In this document: positions 52,215 to 62,768 of the stretch, one piece after another
Layout of the letters: each line of letters begins with the position of its first letter
Numbering within the stretch: the stretch's first letter is position 1
NCBI RefSeq assembly: GCF_000380485.1
Contig: NZ_AQYG01000050.1
Coordinates: forward strand, 310,001-374,000
Reading direction: 5' to 3'
From: Jongsikchunia kroppenstedtii DSM 45133
GTDB lineage: Bacteria > Actinomycetota > Actinomycetes > Mycobacteriales > Mycobacteriaceae
DNA length: 64,000 nucleotides
Notes under the pieces: generated by a model
Database searches by the model: none
What the model saw: only the letters and a program-made list of their open reading frames with translations
What the model was told of the DNA's origin: nothing
Made by a program: the position numbers and the translations under genes

Positions 52215-53681
52215 CTACCGTTGCGGTGCTTGAGTCGGCACGATCGGCGACGGCAGTGTGGTGGTTCCGGTCAGGAACTCGTCGACCCCGGCGGCCGCCG
52301 AGCGACCCTCCGCGATCGCCCAGACGATCAGCGACTGACCCCGACCCGCGTCGCCGGCGACGAACACGCCCGGCACGGTGGTCTGGAAGTCGTCAGCACG
52401 CTTGACGTTGCCGCGCTCGTTGTACTCGACGCCGAGACCGTCCAGCAGTCCGGCGCGCTCGGGGCCGACGAAGCCCATCGCCAGCAGGACCAGGTCGGTC
52501 TCGATCTCGAAGTCGGTTCCCTCGACCTTGTTGAACCGGCCGCCCTCGAACTTGACCTCGTGCGCCTTGAGCGCCGTGACCTTGCCGTTCTCGCCGACGA
52601 ACTCCTCGGTATTGACCGAGTACACGCGCTCGCCGCCCTCTTCGTGCGCCGAGGACACGCGGTACATCAGCGGATAGGTCGGCCACGGGGTCGACTCGGC
52701 GCGCTCGTCCGGCGGACGCGGCATGATCTCGAACTGGTGCACGATCTCCGCGCCCTGACGCAGCGAGGTGCCCAGGCAGTCGGCGCCGGTGTCGCCACCG
52801 CCGATGATGACGACCTTCTTGCCGCGCGCATGCAGCGGCGGCAGGCCTTCGGCGTCCACGATGTCGTCGCCGGCCGCGGCCTTGTTGGCCCACGGCAGGA
52901 ACTCCATCGCCTGATGAATGCCGTCGAGCTCGCGGCCCGGGACCGGCAGGTCGCGCCATGCGGTTGCGCCGTTGGCCAGCACCACCGCGTCGAAATCGGT
53001 CTGCAGCTGCTCGGCGGTGATGTCGACGCCGACGTCCACGCCCGCCTTGAAGACAGTGCCCTCGGCCTCCATCTGTTCCAGACGGCGGTCGATATTCGAC
53101 TTCTCCATCTTGAATTCGGGGATGCCGTACCGCAGCAGACCGCCGATTCGGTCGGCCCGCTCGAACACGGTGACGTCATGACCGGCGCGCGTGAGCTGCT
53201 GTGCCGCAGCCAATCCCGCAGGGCCCGAACCGACGACAGCGACCTTCTTGCCGGTCTTCACCGTCGGCAGGACCGGCTTGACCCAGCCCTCGTCGAAGGC
53301 GTTGTCGATCAGCTCGACCTCGACCTGCTTGATGGTCACGGCCGGCTGGTTGATGCCGAGCACGCACGACGCCTCGCACGGCGCCGGGCACAGGCGCCCG
53401 GTGAACTCCGGGAAGTTGTTGGTCGCGTGCAGCCGCTCGATGCCGTCGGCCCAGCGGCCCTTGTACACCAGGTCATTCCACTCGGGGATCAGGTTCCCGA
53501 GCGGGCAGCCGTTGTGGCAGAACGGGATACCGCAATCCATGCATCGGCTCGCCTGGGTCTGCAGCGTGGAGTGGGCGAAGTCCTCGTAGACCTCTTTCCA
53601 GTCCATCAACCGCAGGTCGACCGGCCGCCGCTGCGGCAGCTCACGCTCGGTGTTCTTCAGAAATCCGCGCTGATCACCCAT
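52215..53681 (-). CDS. gltD: Glutamate synthase small subunit
   Basis: A 488-residue flavoprotein that supplies electrons from NADPH to GltB. The N-terminal Cys clusters [17 protein letters not shown] and CPAPCEASC hold [4Fe-4S] centres. [46 protein letters not shown] is the FAD motif, [23 protein letters not shown] the NADPH motif and [23 protein letters not shown] the second FAD contact. Start overlaps the gltB stop by 8 bp, so the pair is coupled. Confidence 0.97.
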   Translation of the reverse strand: MGDQRGFLKNTERELPQRRPVDLRLMDWKEVYEDFAHSTLQTQASRCMDCGIPFCHNGCPLGNLIPEWNDLVYKGRWADGIERLHATNNFPEFTGRLCPAPCEASCVLGINQPAVTIKQVEVELIDNAFDEGWVKPVLPTVKTGKKVAVVGSGPAGLAAAQQLTRAGHDVTVFERADRIGGLLRYGIPEFKMEKSNIDRRLEQMEAEGTVFKAGVDVGVDITAEQLQTDFDAVVLANGATAWRDLPVPGRELDGIHQAMEFLPWANKAAAGDDIVDAEGLPPLHARGKKVVIIGGGDTGADCLGTSLRQGAEIVHQFEIMPRPPDERAESTPWPTYPLMYRVSSAHEEGGERVYSVNTEEFVGENGKVTALKAHEVKFEGGRFNKVEGTDFEIETDLVLLAMGFVGPERAGLLDGLGVEYNERGNVKRADDFQTTVPGVFVAGDAGRGQSLIVWAIAEGRSAAAGVDEFLTGTTTLPSPIVPTQAPQR

Positions 53682-56600
53682 TTGCGGCCTCCATGATCGC
53701 TTCGTCCACGTTGCGGCCCTCGGCCTTGGCGACCTCGATCGCCAGCAACACTCGCTTGTAATCCCGCGGCATCACCTTGCGGAAGTTCTGCCGTTCGGTG
53801 GCCCATTCGGCCAGGATGCGCACGGCCACCGGCGATTCGGTCTCCTTGGCGTGCTCGCCCACGATCGCCCACAGGAAGTCGGCGTCCTCGAGATCGATGG
53901 TCTCCATGTCGACCAGCTCGGTGTTCAGGTTCGCCGCGAAGGTCCCCTCCGGGTCGTACACGTAGGCGATGCCGCCCGACATGCCGGCCGCGAAGTTGCG
54001 TCCGGTCTTGCCGAGGACCACCACGCGGCCACCGGTCATGTACTCGCAACCGTGGTCACCCACGCCCTCGACCACCGCGGTGGCGCCCGAGTTACGGACG
54101 CAGAACCGCTCGCCGACACCGCCGCGCAGCAGGATCTTGCCGCCGGTGGCACCGAAGCCGATCACATTGCCCGCGATGATGTTGTCCTCGGCGACGAAGC
54201 CATCCGGGGCGTCCTTGGGCGGCCGCACGACGATCTCGCCGCCCGAAAGGCCCTTTCCGACATAGTCGTTGGCGTCGCCTTCGAGTCGGAGCGTGATGCC
54301 CTTGGGCATGAACGCACCGAAGCTGTTGCCGGCGGATCCGGTGAAGTCGATCTGGATCGTGTGCTGCGGCAGGCCATTCGCGCCATGTGCCTTGGTGACC
54401 TCGTGGCCGAGCATGGTGCCGACCGTCCGGTTCACGTTGGTGATGTCCGAGTTGAAACGCACCGGCTCGCGATTGTCGATCGCCTCGCGGCTGGCGACGA
54501 TCAGCTGCTGATCGAGCGCCTTGTCGAGGCCATGATCCTGGGTGCCCGAGCAGTACGGGTCCTGGTTCATGAACGGCGATTCGACCTGAGCCAGGATCGG
54601 CGACAGATCGAGCTTGCCGGCCTTCGCGCTCTTCCAGTGCGCCAACGCCTTGCCGGTGTCGAGCATCTGGATCTGGCCGACCGCCTCCTGCAGGGTGCGG
54701 AAGCCCAGGCGCGCCAACAACTCTCGCACTTCCTCGGCGATGAACATGAAGAAGTTCTCGACGAACTCCGGCTTGCCGGTGAACCGCTCACGCAGCACCG
54801 GGTTCTGGGTGGCCACACCCACCGGGCAGGTGTCGAGGTGGCACACGCGCATCATCACACAGCCGGAGACCACCAAAGGCGCAGTGGCGAAACCGAATTC
54901 CTCGGCGCCCAGCAGTGCGGCGACCACGACGTCGCGGCCGGTCTTGAGCTGACCGTCGACCTGCACCACGATGCGGTCGCGCAGACCGTTGAGCAGCAGC
55001 GTCTGCTGCGTCTCGGCCAGGCCCAATTCCCAAGGGGCGCCGGCATGCTTCTCGGACGTCAGTGGCGTCGCGCCGGTGCCGCCGTCGTGACCGGAGATCA
55101 GCACGACGTCCGCGTGCGCCTTGGAGACACCCGCGGCGACCGTGCCGACGCCGACCTCGGAGACAAGTTTCACGTGAATCCGAGCCTGCGGATTCGCGTT
55201 CTTCAGGTCGTGGATCAGCTGCGCCAGGTCTTCGATCGAGTAGATGTCGTGGTGCGGCGGCGGCGAGATCAGGCCGACGCCCGGCGTCGAGCCACGGACC
55301 TCGGCGACCCACGGGTACACCTTGTGCGGCGGCAGCTGGCCGCCCTCACCCGGCTTGGCACCCTGCGCCATCTTGATCTGGATGTCGGTGCAGTTGCTCA
55401 GGTAGTGCGCGGTCACACCGAAGCGGCCGGACGCCACCTGCTTGATGGCACTGCGGCGCCAGTCGCCGTTCTCGTCCGGGGTGAAACGGTTCGGATCCTC
55501 GCCGCCCTCACCGGAGTTCGACCGGCCGCCGAGACGGTTCATCGCGATCGCCAGCGTCTCGTGCGCCTCCGCCGAGATCGAGCCGAAGCTCATGGCGCCG
55601 GTCGAGAACCGCTTGACGATCTTCGACGCCGGCTCGACCTTCTCGATCGGGATCGGGTCGCGGTCGCCGAAGTTGAACTCGAACAGGCCGCGCAGGGCCG
55701 CCAGCTGCTTCGACTGGTCGTCGACCAGCTTCGTGTACTCCTTAAACACGTCGTACTGACCGGTGCGCGTGGAGTGCTGCAGCTTGAAGACCGTGTCCGG
55801 GTTGAACAGGTGGTACTCGCCCTCGCGGCGCCACTGGTACTCGCCGCCGACCTCGAGCTCGCGGTGCGCCCACTCGCTCGGCCGATCGTTGAACGCCAGC
55901 GCATGCCGTGCGGCGACGTCGGCCGCGATCTCATCGAGGCCGACACCACCGAGGTGGCTCTGCAGACCGGTGAAGTACTCGTCGACGAGCTCCTGCGACA
56001 GGCCGATGACCTGGAACAGCTGCGCACCGGTGTATGACGCGATGGTGGAGATGCCCATCTTCGACATCACCTTCAGCACGCCCTTGCCGGCCGCCTTGAT
56101 GTAGTTCTTGCGCGCGGTGTCGAAATCGACCTCGCCGAGCACGCCGCGCAGGCTCATGTCCTCGATCGACTCGAACGCCATGTACGGGTTGATCGCGGCC
56201 GCGCCGAAGCCGACCAGCGCCGCCATGTGGTGCACCTCGCGGGCATCGCCCGCCTCGACCAGCAGGCCGACCTGGGTGCGGGTCTTCTCCCGGACCAGGT
56301 GATGGTGCACCGCGGAGGTCAGCAGCAGCGACGGGATCGGCGCCAGGTTCTCGTCCGACTCGCGATCGGACAGCACGACCAGCCGGGCGCCGCCGGCGAT
56401 CGCCGCCGACACCTCGGTGAGGATCTCGTCGATGGCCTTGCGCAGTCCCGCACCGCCGTCGGCGACCGGGTACAGGCCGCGCATCACCACGGACTTGTAC
56501 TCCGGGTGGTTGCCGTCGGCGTTGATATGGATCAGCTTGGCCAGCTCATCGTTGTCCAGGATCGGTCCGGTCAGCTCGATCTGGTGGCACGACTCCGGGC

Positions 56601-58257
56601 CCGGATTCAGCAGATCCGCCTCGGCGCCGATCGACGTACCGATCGAGGTGACGACCTCCTCGCGGATCGCGTCCAGCGGCGGGTTGGTGACCTGCGCGAA
56701 GAGCTGCGAGAAGTAGTCGAACAGCATCCGCGGCCGCTTCGACAGCACCGCGATCGGGGTGTCGGTACCCATCGAGCCGATGGCCTCCGCGCCGGTGCGC
56801 GCCATCGGCGTCACCAGGACGCTGAGCTCCTCGGTGGTGTAGCCGAACACCTGCTGACGCAGGGTGACCCGGCTGTGCGACATGTGCTCGTGCGGGCGGT
56901 CGGGCAGATCGGCGAGCCGGATCAGCCCCTCCGACAGCCACTCCGCGTACGGGTGCTCGCTCGCGAGCTGGTTCTTGATCTCGTCGTCGCTGACGATGCG
57001 GCCCTGCTCGGTGTCGACCAGGAACATCTTGCCCGGCTGCAGCCGGACGCGGCTGACGATCTCCGACGGCTCGATGCCCAGGACACCGACCTCGGAGGCC
57101 ATGACGACCAGTCCGTCCTTGGTGACCCAGATACGGCTGGGGCGCAGACCATTTCGGTCGAGCACCGCGCCGACCACGGTGCCGTCGGTGAAGGCCACCG
57201 AGGCCGGGCCGTCCCACGGCTCCATCAGGGTCGAGTGGTACTGGTAGAACGCCTTGAGGTGGTCCGGCATGCTCTCATGCCGCTCCCACGCTTCGGGGAT
57301 CATCATCAGCACGGCATGCGGCAGGCTGCGGCCGCCCAGGTGCAGCAGCTCGAGCACCTCGTCGAAACGCGCGGTGTCCGAGGCGCCCTTGGTGTTGACC
57401 GGGAAGATCTTGTCCGCGGTGCCCTCGCCGAACACGCTGGTGTCGATGAGCGCCTCGCGGGCCCGCATCCAGTTCTCGTTGCCGGTGACGGTGTTGATCT
57501 CGCCGTTGTGGGCGACGCGCCGGAACGGGTGGGCCAGCGGCCACGACGGGAACGTGTTGGTGGAGAAGCGCGAGTGCACCAGGCCCAGCGCCGACTCGAC
57601 CCGGTCGTCCTGCAGGTCCAGGTAGAAGCTGCGCAGCTGCGGGGTCGTCAGCATGCCCTTGTAGACGAAGGTCTTGCCGGACAGGCTCGGGAAGTACGCG
57701 GTCTCGCGGCCCGGACCGTCCTGGCCGGCGCCCTTGGTGCCGAGCTCGGTCTCGACCCGCTTGCGCACGACGAACGCCTTGCGCTCGAGCTCCATGCCGC
57801 TGGCACCGGAGATGAAGACCTGACGGAAGTTCGGCATCGCGTCGCGGGCGAGGGCGCCCAGCGAGGAGTCGTCGACCGGGACATCGCGCCAGCCCAGCAG
57901 GGTCAGGCCCTCGGACTCGACGATCTTCTCGATCGACGCGCAGGCCTGCTTGGCGTCCTCGGAACCCTGCGGCAGGAAGGCGATGCCGGTGGCATAGCTG
58001 CCCTCGGCGGGCAGGGTGAAGTCGACGACCTCACGCAGGAACCGGTCCGGAACCTGAATCATGATTCCGGCACCGTCGCCGGTATTCGGCTCGGCGCCGG
58101 CGGCGCCGCGGTGCTCGAGGTTCACCAGTGCGGTGATCGCCTTGTCCACCAAGTCGCGGCTGCGACGACCGTGCATGTCGACCACAAAGGCCACACCACA
58201 GGAATCGTGCTCATTAACCGGGTTGTAGAGACCGGTCATGCCCGGGGCTTGCTTCAT
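53674..58257 (-). CDS. gltB: Glutamate synthase large subunit
   Basis: A 1527-residue enzyme that forms two glutamates from glutamine and 2-oxoglutarate. The short propeptide ends before Cys20 ([10 protein letters not shown]), the glutaminase nucleophile. [29 protein letters not shown] and [36 protein letters not shown] are the FMN/synthase domain, and [21 protein letters not shown] the [3Fe-4S] Cys cluster. The C-terminal GXGXG beta-helix is complete. ATG at 58257 with AGGTGTGAAGAA upstream; the longer open frame upstream is not used because the processed N-terminus fits this start. Confidence 0.97.
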   Translation of the reverse strand: MKQAPGMTGLYNPVNEHDSCGVAFVVDMHGRRSRDLVDKAITALVNLEHRGAAGAEPNTGDGAGIMIQVPDRFLREVVDFTLPAEGSYATGIAFLPQGSEDAKQACASIEKIVESEGLTLLGWRDVPVDDSSLGALARDAMPNFRQVFISGASGMELERKAFVVRKRVETELGTKGAGQDGPGRETAYFPSLSGKTFVYKGMLTTPQLRSFYLDLQDDRVESALGLVHSRFSTNTFPSWPLAHPFRRVAHNGEINTVTGNENWMRAREALIDTSVFGEGTADKIFPVNTKGASDTARFDEVLELLHLGGRSLPHAVLMMIPEAWERHESMPDHLKAFYQYHSTLMEPWDGPASVAFTDGTVVGAVLDRNGLRPSRIWVTKDGLVVMASEVGVLGIEPSEIVSRVRLQPGKMFLVDTEQGRIVSDDEIKNQLASEHPYAEWLSEGLIRLADLPDRPHEHMSHSRVTLRQQVFGYTTEELSVLVTPMARTGAEAIGSMGTDTPIAVLSKRPRMLFDYFSQLFAQVTNPPLDAIREEVVTSIGTSIGAEADLLNPGPESCHQIELTGPILDNDELAKLIHINADGNHPEYKSVVMRGLYPVADGGAGLRKAIDEILTEVSAAIAGGARLVVLSDRESDENLAPIPSLLLTSAVHHHLVREKTRTQVGLLVEAGDAREVHHMAALVGFGAAAINPYMAFESIEDMSLRGVLGEVDFDTARKNYIKAAGKGVLKVMSKMGISTIASYTGAQLFQVIGLSQELVDEYFTGLQSHLGGVGLDEIAADVAARHALAFNDRPSEWAHRELEVGGEYQWRREGEYHLFNPDTVFKLQHSTRTGQYDVFKEYTKLVDDQSKQLAALRGLFEFNFGDRDPIPIEKVEPASKIVKRFSTGAMSFGSISAEAHETLAIAMNRLGGRSNSGEGGEDPNRFTPDENGDWRRSAIKQVASGRFGVTAHYLSNCTDIQIKMAQGAKPGEGGQLPPHKVYPWVAEVRGSTPGVGLISPPPHHDIYSIEDLAQLIHDLKNANPQARIHVKLVSEVGVGTVAAGVSKAHADVVLISGHDGGTGATPLTSEKHAGAPWELGLAETQQTLLLNGLRDRIVVQVDGQLKTGRDVVVAALLGAEEFGFATAPLVVSGCVMMRVCHLDTCPVGVATQNPVLRERFTGKPEFVENFFMFIAEEVRELLARLGFRTLQEAVGQIQMLDTGKALAHWKSAKAGKLDLSPILAQVESPFMNQDPYCSGTQDHGLDKALDQQLIVASREAIDNREPVRFNSDITNVNRTVGTMLGHEVTKAHGANGLPQHTIQIDFTGSAGNSFGAFMPKGITLRLEGDANDYVGKGLSGGEIVVRPPKDAPDGFVAEDNIIAGNVIGFGATGGKILLRGGVGERFCVRNSGATAVVEGVGDHGCEYMTGGRVVVLGKTGRNFAAGMSGGIAYVYDPEGTFAANLNTELVDMETIDLEDADFLWAIVGEHAKETESPVAVRILAEWATERQNFRKVMPRDYKRVLLAIEVAKAEGRNVDEAIMEAANG

Positions 58258-58604
58258 TTCTTCACACCTTTTGCAACGCGTCGCGAGGACGCACCCAGCC
58301 AGCTGACCGCGCACAAGCAGCGGGCGCGCCGGACAGGTCGTGACCGGGCACGAGTTGGGGCCAGGTGCTACACCGATGCCCCCCGCTGCGCAGTGTGGGC
58401 TGTGTGCGCGGAAGTCGGGACCATCAGCACCGTTGCTTTCCGGTCTACTCAACTGACCCGATCCGGCGGGGGTGTCCCGCTGATCCAAGCCAATCGATAG
58501 ATTTTCTCATGCAGTCGCCCCAACTCGAAATCGGATTCCGAAATCGTAGGCCTGAACTGCGGAAATGCCCCTACAGGCAAACCTGGCAAACGGGATAAAC
58601 CGCC
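58258..58604. other. gltBD upstream region
   Basis: 347 bp without a credible gene. The part nearest gltB is GC-rich. At 58526-58533 and 58539-58546 there is a direct repeat CGAAATCG, 13 bp apart, inside an AT-richer stretch; this could be a regulator site. I see no clear GlnR or AmtR box by eye. Confidence 0.35.
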
Positions 58605-59400
58605 CTATCGGCGCGCAACCATCAACTGCGGCGGCATCACCGGATCGATCTGCGCCGCGGCCTCACCACGGTCGTGTTCGCGCAGTACATCACCCGGATC
58701 GGTGACATCGACCGACCAGCCGCGCCCCTCGAGGTATCCCTGCACGTTGATTGCCGACCGCCACAGCCGCCGCACGTCGGCATAGGCGTCCGCCGTAAAG
58801 GTCCGCGCGACCGCGGCACGATTGCGGGTGGTGAAGGCGGCGCTCGAACCCGGGGCGGAGAGTCGGTCGATGCCGTCCACCACGGCCTCGGCGTCGGCCG
58901 CCTCCAGGTAGACCAGCAATCCCTCGGCCAGCCACAGGGACGGACGGGACGGATCGAAGCCGTTGTCACACAATGCTTTCTGCCAGTCCTCGGTCAGGTC
59001 GGCCACCACCGTCCGCCGCCAGGATCGGCTCCTTGTAGTCGAACAGCTGCCGGCGATCGAGCTCATAGACGACGGTCTCCGCGGACAGCGGCAGACGCAG
59101 CGCCCGGGTGTCCAGCCCCGCCCCGAGCAGCACGATCTGGTCGACGGTCGCGCCGGCGACCAGATCATCCAAGAACACTGTGCGGGCGACGATCCAGTTG
59201 TACATCCGCCGCACCGCGGCCGGATCCCGAGAACGTCGGCCTGCGTCGGCGGCGAAACCGCCGGGATCGAAGCCGACGGCATAGGGATCATCGAACAGGG
59301 CATCGGGCCGGGCCGACTCGGTCGCGCGAGCCCGCGCCACCCCGAGCGCGGTATGGCCGACCGCGTCGATCGCTTCGGCGGCATCGGGATTGGCGCTCAT
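58605..59400 (-). pseudogene. SAM-dependent methyltransferase (LCM/SAV2177-like), frameshifted
   Basis: Two frames together make one protein. From ATG 59400 the first reads MSANPDAAEAIDAVGHTALG, then VDQIVLLGAGLDTRALRLPL (SAM loop) and DRRQLFDYKEPILA; it then falls out of frame and stops near 58966. The second frame resumes at about 59020 with RRTVVADLTEDWQKALCDNG, runs through LWLAEGLLVYLEAADAEAVVDGI and ends at 58605. Intact relatives have around ten more residues at the joint, so a short deletion that is not a multiple of three is likely. A sequencing error is the alternative. Confidence 0.8.
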
Positions 59401-59525
59401 CCGACCGATGATTCCCTGAAAACCTGACCGAGGCGACCCGATGACCGGTATATCCGGGTTCATGCGGCGCTCTGGTCCGGTTTTCAGGGGCGGTGAACGG
59501 GAGCGCCGAGCGGTAACGTCGGTGC

Positions 59526-60338
59526 GTGCGTCACGCATCGCCGATCGCGGCCGATTCCACGGGCACCGTGCTGCACCTGGGACCCGCGCTGGCGGTCGCC
59601 ATCGTGCTGCTGGCCATCGCGGCCGCCGTGGTCCTGTGGCTGGGCCGCACCGGTCATCACTGGGCCGCGCTGTGGGCGTCCACCCGCGGCGGCGTGCAGC
59701 TGGCCCTGCTCGCCCTGATCATCGGCCTGGTCGTGCACAACCTCTGGGCCACAGCCGGATTCATCGTGTTAATGGCGGCGATCGCCGCCATCACCGCCAC
59801 CTCGCGGATCACCCGCACCCGCCCGACGCTGCACGCGATCGGCGTCGTCGCGCTCGCCGTCTGCGCCGCCCCGATCGCGCTCGTGCTGGTGCTGATCCCG
59901 GCCGGAGTGCTGCCGGCGAACGGGCTCGCCCTCATCCCGACCGCCGGGATCCTGATGGGCAACGCGATGAACACCGCGTCGTTGACCGGGCGCCGCGCCA
60001 ACGACGAGCTGCTCGGCCGGGCCGGCGAGGTGGAGGCGGCGCTGTCACTGGGGTTCGTCCAGTACGAGGCGCGCATGGAGGTTTGCCGCGAGGCTGCGGC
60101 GACCGCCCTGGTCCCCTCCCTCGACCAGACCCGGACCGTCGGCCTCGTCACCATCCCCGGCGCCTTCGTCGGCATGGTGCTCGGCGGCGCGAGCCCGGCC
60201 GAGGCGGCGATCATGCAGCTCTTCGTCCTCGTCGGCATCCTCGCGGTCGCCGGTGTCTCGCTCGTCGCCGTCACCGCGCTGGTGGCGCGCGGCGACCTTT
60301 ACAGCGCCGTGGGTCGGGTCCCACGAACCAGCAGCTGA
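59526..60338 (+). CDS. UPF0014 (FetB/YbbM-like) ABC transporter permease
   Basis: A 270-residue protein with six or seven helices. ALIPTAGILMGNAMNTASLTGRRANDEL and VPSLDQTRTVGLVTIPGAFVGMVLGGASPAEAAIMQLFVL are signature blocks of the UPF0014 family, which includes E. coli FetB, the permease of an iron exporter giving peroxide resistance. No ATPase partner (FetA-like) is adjacent in the window. GTG start at 59526. Substrate by homology only. Confidence 0.85.
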   Translation: MRHASPIAADSTGTVLHLGPALAVAIVLLAIAAAVVLWLGRTGHHWAALWASTRGGVQLALLALIIGLVVHNLWATAGFIVLMAAIAAITATSRITRTRPTLHAIGVVALAVCAAPIALVLVLIPAGVLPANGLALIPTAGILMGNAMNTASLTGRRANDELLGRAGEVEAALSLGFVQYEARMEVCREAAATALVPSLDQTRTVGLVTIPGAFVGMVLGGASPAEAAIMQLFVLVGILAVAGVSLVAVTALVARGDLYSAVGRVPRTSS

Positions 60339-60390
60339 CTCTGCTAGAGAGGTAGTAGAGCCGGCAACGACGCCGGCAGGGAGGAAGCAG

Positions 60391-61389
60391 ATGGATCTGC
60401 CGACCCGAGTACTGACCATGGCCGCGGAGATCATCTCCCGGGGCGGAATGACGGCCGTCGCCGCCCTCGGTCCGGTGTCGCGCGCCGCGATCCCACGCCT
60501 GCGACCGCTGCTGAATCGCGGGATGGCACGGGCGATGTCAGTGCCCGCGGGCACTCGCTGGTGGCCGGACACAGAGAGCCCCGTCCCCGGCGAATGGGTG
60601 CTCGGCCCGTCCGTCGCCGCCGACTTCACCGCCCGCGGCATCCAATCACCCTCAGCGGCAGCGGAACTCGGTTCCGGCGCGATCTACTACATCCACGGCA
60701 GCGGCTACAGCGTCTGCTCACCCGCCACGCATCGCGCCCTGGTGGCGACGCTTTCCGATTTGACGGGTCTGCCCGCGTTCGCCGTCAGCTACCGCCTCGG
60801 CCCGGAGAACCACTGCCCGGCCGCGGGCGACGATGCGATCGCCGGTTTCCGGTGGCTGCTCGAGACCGGGTTCGCCCCCGGTTCGATCGTCGTCGGCGGC
60901 GATTCCGCAGGTGGCCATCTCGGCCTGGATCTGTTGCGCTGCAATCACATCGATTCGATCGCGCCGCCTGCCGCGCTCGTCTTCTTCTCGCCGCTGCTCG
61001 ACCCGAGCTTCGCGCTGTCCGCCGAACAGGAGAAGGTGCGCCGCGATCCGCTCTTCACCGCGGCCGCGGCCAGACGCATCGTCGGCTGGTACGTCGGGGA
61101 CGCGGCGTACAGCGATCCACGAGTGACCATACCCATCACGCCCGACCTGCCGATCCCGCCGACGCTGATCCACGCCGGCGAGCTGGAGATGATGTCGGCC
61201 GACGCGCGGGAGATGGCGCGGCAAATGACCGCCGCGGGAGGCCCGGTGACACTGAGGATCTGGCCCGGACAGGGGCATGTCTTCCAACTGATGTCGGCGG
61301 GCAGCACAGCCGCCGGGCAGGCCATCGCCGAAGCCGCCGGCTTCATCCGGGCCTCGCTCGGGTCCGGCGGGCGCAGCCTGGCCCAGTAG
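60391..61389 (+). CDS. Alpha/beta hydrolase, hormone-sensitive-lipase-like esterase
   Basis: A 332-residue enzyme. AIYYIHGSGYSVCSPATHR is the oxyanion-hole HG-x-G region of the HSL family, VVGGDSAGGHLGLDLL the GDSAGG nucleophile Ser, HAGELEMMSADAREMARQM the acid position and GQGHVFQLMS the catalytic His. It probably hydrolyses short-chain carboxyl esters. GGAGGAAG precedes the ATG. It follows the permease by 52 bp and precedes a thiamine-binding protein by 50 bp, perhaps as one transcript. Confidence 0.9.
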   Translation: MDLPTRVLTMAAEIISRGGMTAVAALGPVSRAAIPRLRPLLNRGMARAMSVPAGTRWWPDTESPVPGEWVLGPSVAADFTARGIQSPSAAAELGSGAIYYIHGSGYSVCSPATHRALVATLSDLTGLPAFAVSYRLGPENHCPAAGDDAIAGFRWLLETGFAPGSIVVGGDSAGGHLGLDLLRCNHIDSIAPPAALVFFSPLLDPSFALSAEQEKVRRDPLFTAAAARRIVGWYVGDAAYSDPRVTIPITPDLPIPPTLIHAGELEMMSADAREMARQMTAAGGPVTLRIWPGQGHVFQLMSAGSTAAGQAIAEAAGFIRASLGSGGRSLAQ

Positions 61390-61439
61390 CTGCAAAGCGC
61401 GGATACTCGACGGCACAGCCAGAGCTATCCGGAGGTGCC

Positions 61440-61754
61440 ATGATTGCCGCGTTCTCGATCAGCCCGATGGGCGGCACCGACGAAGGCCCCGACGGCGGCG
61501 TATCGGCCGCGGTGGCCGAGGCGGTGGCCATCGTGCGCGCCTCCGGCCTGCCCTGCGAGACCAACTCGATGTTCACCAACATCGAGGGCGACTGGGACGA
61601 GGTAATGGCCGTGATCAAGGCCTGCGTCGACCGGCTGGCCCAGACCGCTCCACGGGTGTCGCTGGTGGTCAAGGCCGATATCCGGCCGGGGTACGACGGC
61701 CAGCTCGCGGCGAAGGTTGACCGCGTCGAGCAGCACCTGCGCGACGCCGAATAG
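61440..61754 (+). CDS. MTH1187/DUF77-type thiamine-binding protein
   Basis: A 104-residue protein of ferredoxin-like fold. MIAAFSISPMGGTDEGPDGGVSAAVAEAVAIVRASGLPCETNSMFTNIEGDWDEVM is the family core; these proteins bind thiamine or hydroxymethylpyrimidine. GGAGGTG lies five bases before the ATG. Physiological role unknown. Confidence 0.87.
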   Translation: MIAAFSISPMGGTDEGPDGGVSAAVAEAVAIVRASGLPCETNSMFTNIEGDWDEVMAVIKACVDRLAQTAPRVSLVVKADIRPGYDGQLAAKVDRVEQHLRDAE

Positions 61755-61767
61755 GGAGTCGGGCCGC

Positions 61768-62088
61768 TCAACGGCGCGACTTCGGTTCCGTCTCGATCAG
61801 GTCCGCGACCCCTTCGTGCACCGCAGCGGTGACCCGAACGCGGTCGCCGGTGGCGAGCAGATCGAGCAGCGCGCCGCGAAGCAGGGCGAGCACGGCCGTG
61901 CGTTGCCGCTCGCCGGCGGCAGTGTGCCGAAACGCGGCCGGCTGACAGTGGGCGAGAACATCGAGCCAGTCGATGACGGTGCGGCGAGCGAAGTCCGCCC
62001 ACGGTCCGCCGGGGTCGAGCAGCGAACGGGCGTAGCCCTCGGTCCACAGGACGAGCAGGTCTCGATGGTCGGGGTCGGCGAGCCAACC
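61768..62088 (-). pseudogene. C-terminal remnant of a TetR-family regulator
   Basis: On the minus strand an open frame of 106 codons without a start codon reads GWLADPDHRDLLVLWTEGYA, then RSLLDPGGPWADFARRTVIDWLDVL, through to LIETEPKSRR and a stop at 61768. This has the character of a TetR ligand-binding C-terminus. The N-terminal helix-turn-helix is missing, and the 150 bp upstream (62089-62240) encode nothing recognisable, so the gene is cut off. Confidence 0.6.
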
Positions 62089-62240
62089 TCAGACCTACGA
62101 ACTCGATCTAGCAGGGAACGCCGGCACCGCCGCCGAGGTCCCGGGTTCGCCCGGCGCCCCTCCCGCGCGGAGGTCTTGACCTGCTGCCGAAACGCAGCCG
62201 GTGGGCGAGCTACTTCGGCCGCGGCCGCCGCCGATCGGCA

Positions 62241-62768
62241 TCACAACCATCCCCGTTGGTGCGCCTTCTGTGCGGCCTCGGCCCGGGTGCTCGCGCCCGT
62301 CTTACCGATCGCGCTGGACAGGTAGTTGCGGACCGTCCCGGCCGACAGATGCACATCCTGGGCGATCACCGCGACCGTCGCACCGGACAGCGCCGCACGG
62401 AGCACGTCGCGCTCCCGCTCGGTGAGCGGGTTGTGGCCGTCGGTCAACGATTCGGTGGCCAGCGTCGGATCGATCACCCGCAGCCTGGCATGGACCCGGC
62501 GCACCGCATCGGCCAGCTCGGCGGCCGGCGTGTCCTTGACGACGAAGCCCGACGCCCCGGCATCGATCGCCCGGCGCAGATAGCCGGGCCGGCCGAAGGT
62601 CGTGACGATGAGCGAACGCACCTGTGGCAGCGCGGCTTTCACGTCGGCCGCCACCGCGATACCGTCCTTGCCCGGCATCTCGATGTCCAGCAGGCAAACC
62701 TGCGCCCGCGATTCGGCGGCCGCCGCCACGACCTCGTCGGCGAGCAGTAGTCGGATCGATTCGGTCAT
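62241..62768 (-). CDS. NarL/LuxR-type response regulator with deleted receiver segment
   Basis: A 175-residue protein, about 30 shorter than relatives. The start MTESIRLLLADEVVAAAAESRAQVCLLDIEMPG jumps from the first beta-strand directly to the third, missing the helix and strand that normally follow LLLADD. The phospho-acceptor Asp in LLDIEMPG is present, as are the Thr and Lys regions (LIVTTFG; GFVVKDTPAAELADAV). The LuxR HTH (LTERERDVLRAALSGATVAVIAQDVHLSAGTVRNYLSSAIGKTGASTRAEAA) is complete. It overlaps the kinase stop as ATGA. It may be constitutively altered. Confidence 0.85.
   Translation of the reverse strand: MTESIRLLLADEVVAAAAESRAQVCLLDIEMPGKDGIAVAADVKAALPQVRSLIVTTFGRPGYLRRAIDAGASGFVVKDTPAAELADAVRRVHARLRVIDPTLATESLTDGHNPLTERERDVLRAALSGATVAVIAQDVHLSAGTVRNYLSSAIGKTGASTRAEAAQKAHQRGWL

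Noticed and set aside
53674-58488. gltB start at 58488 with 77 extra residues
   Set aside because: The extra residues lack protein-like bias, and the propeptide before Cys20 fits the ATG at 58257 with its own ribosome site.
53851-58500. Very long antisense open frames (over 700 codons) opposite gltB
   Set aside because: They mirror the codon pattern of gltB, have Arg/His/Asp-biased low-information sequence and no ribosome site; GC-rich third positions create such shadows.
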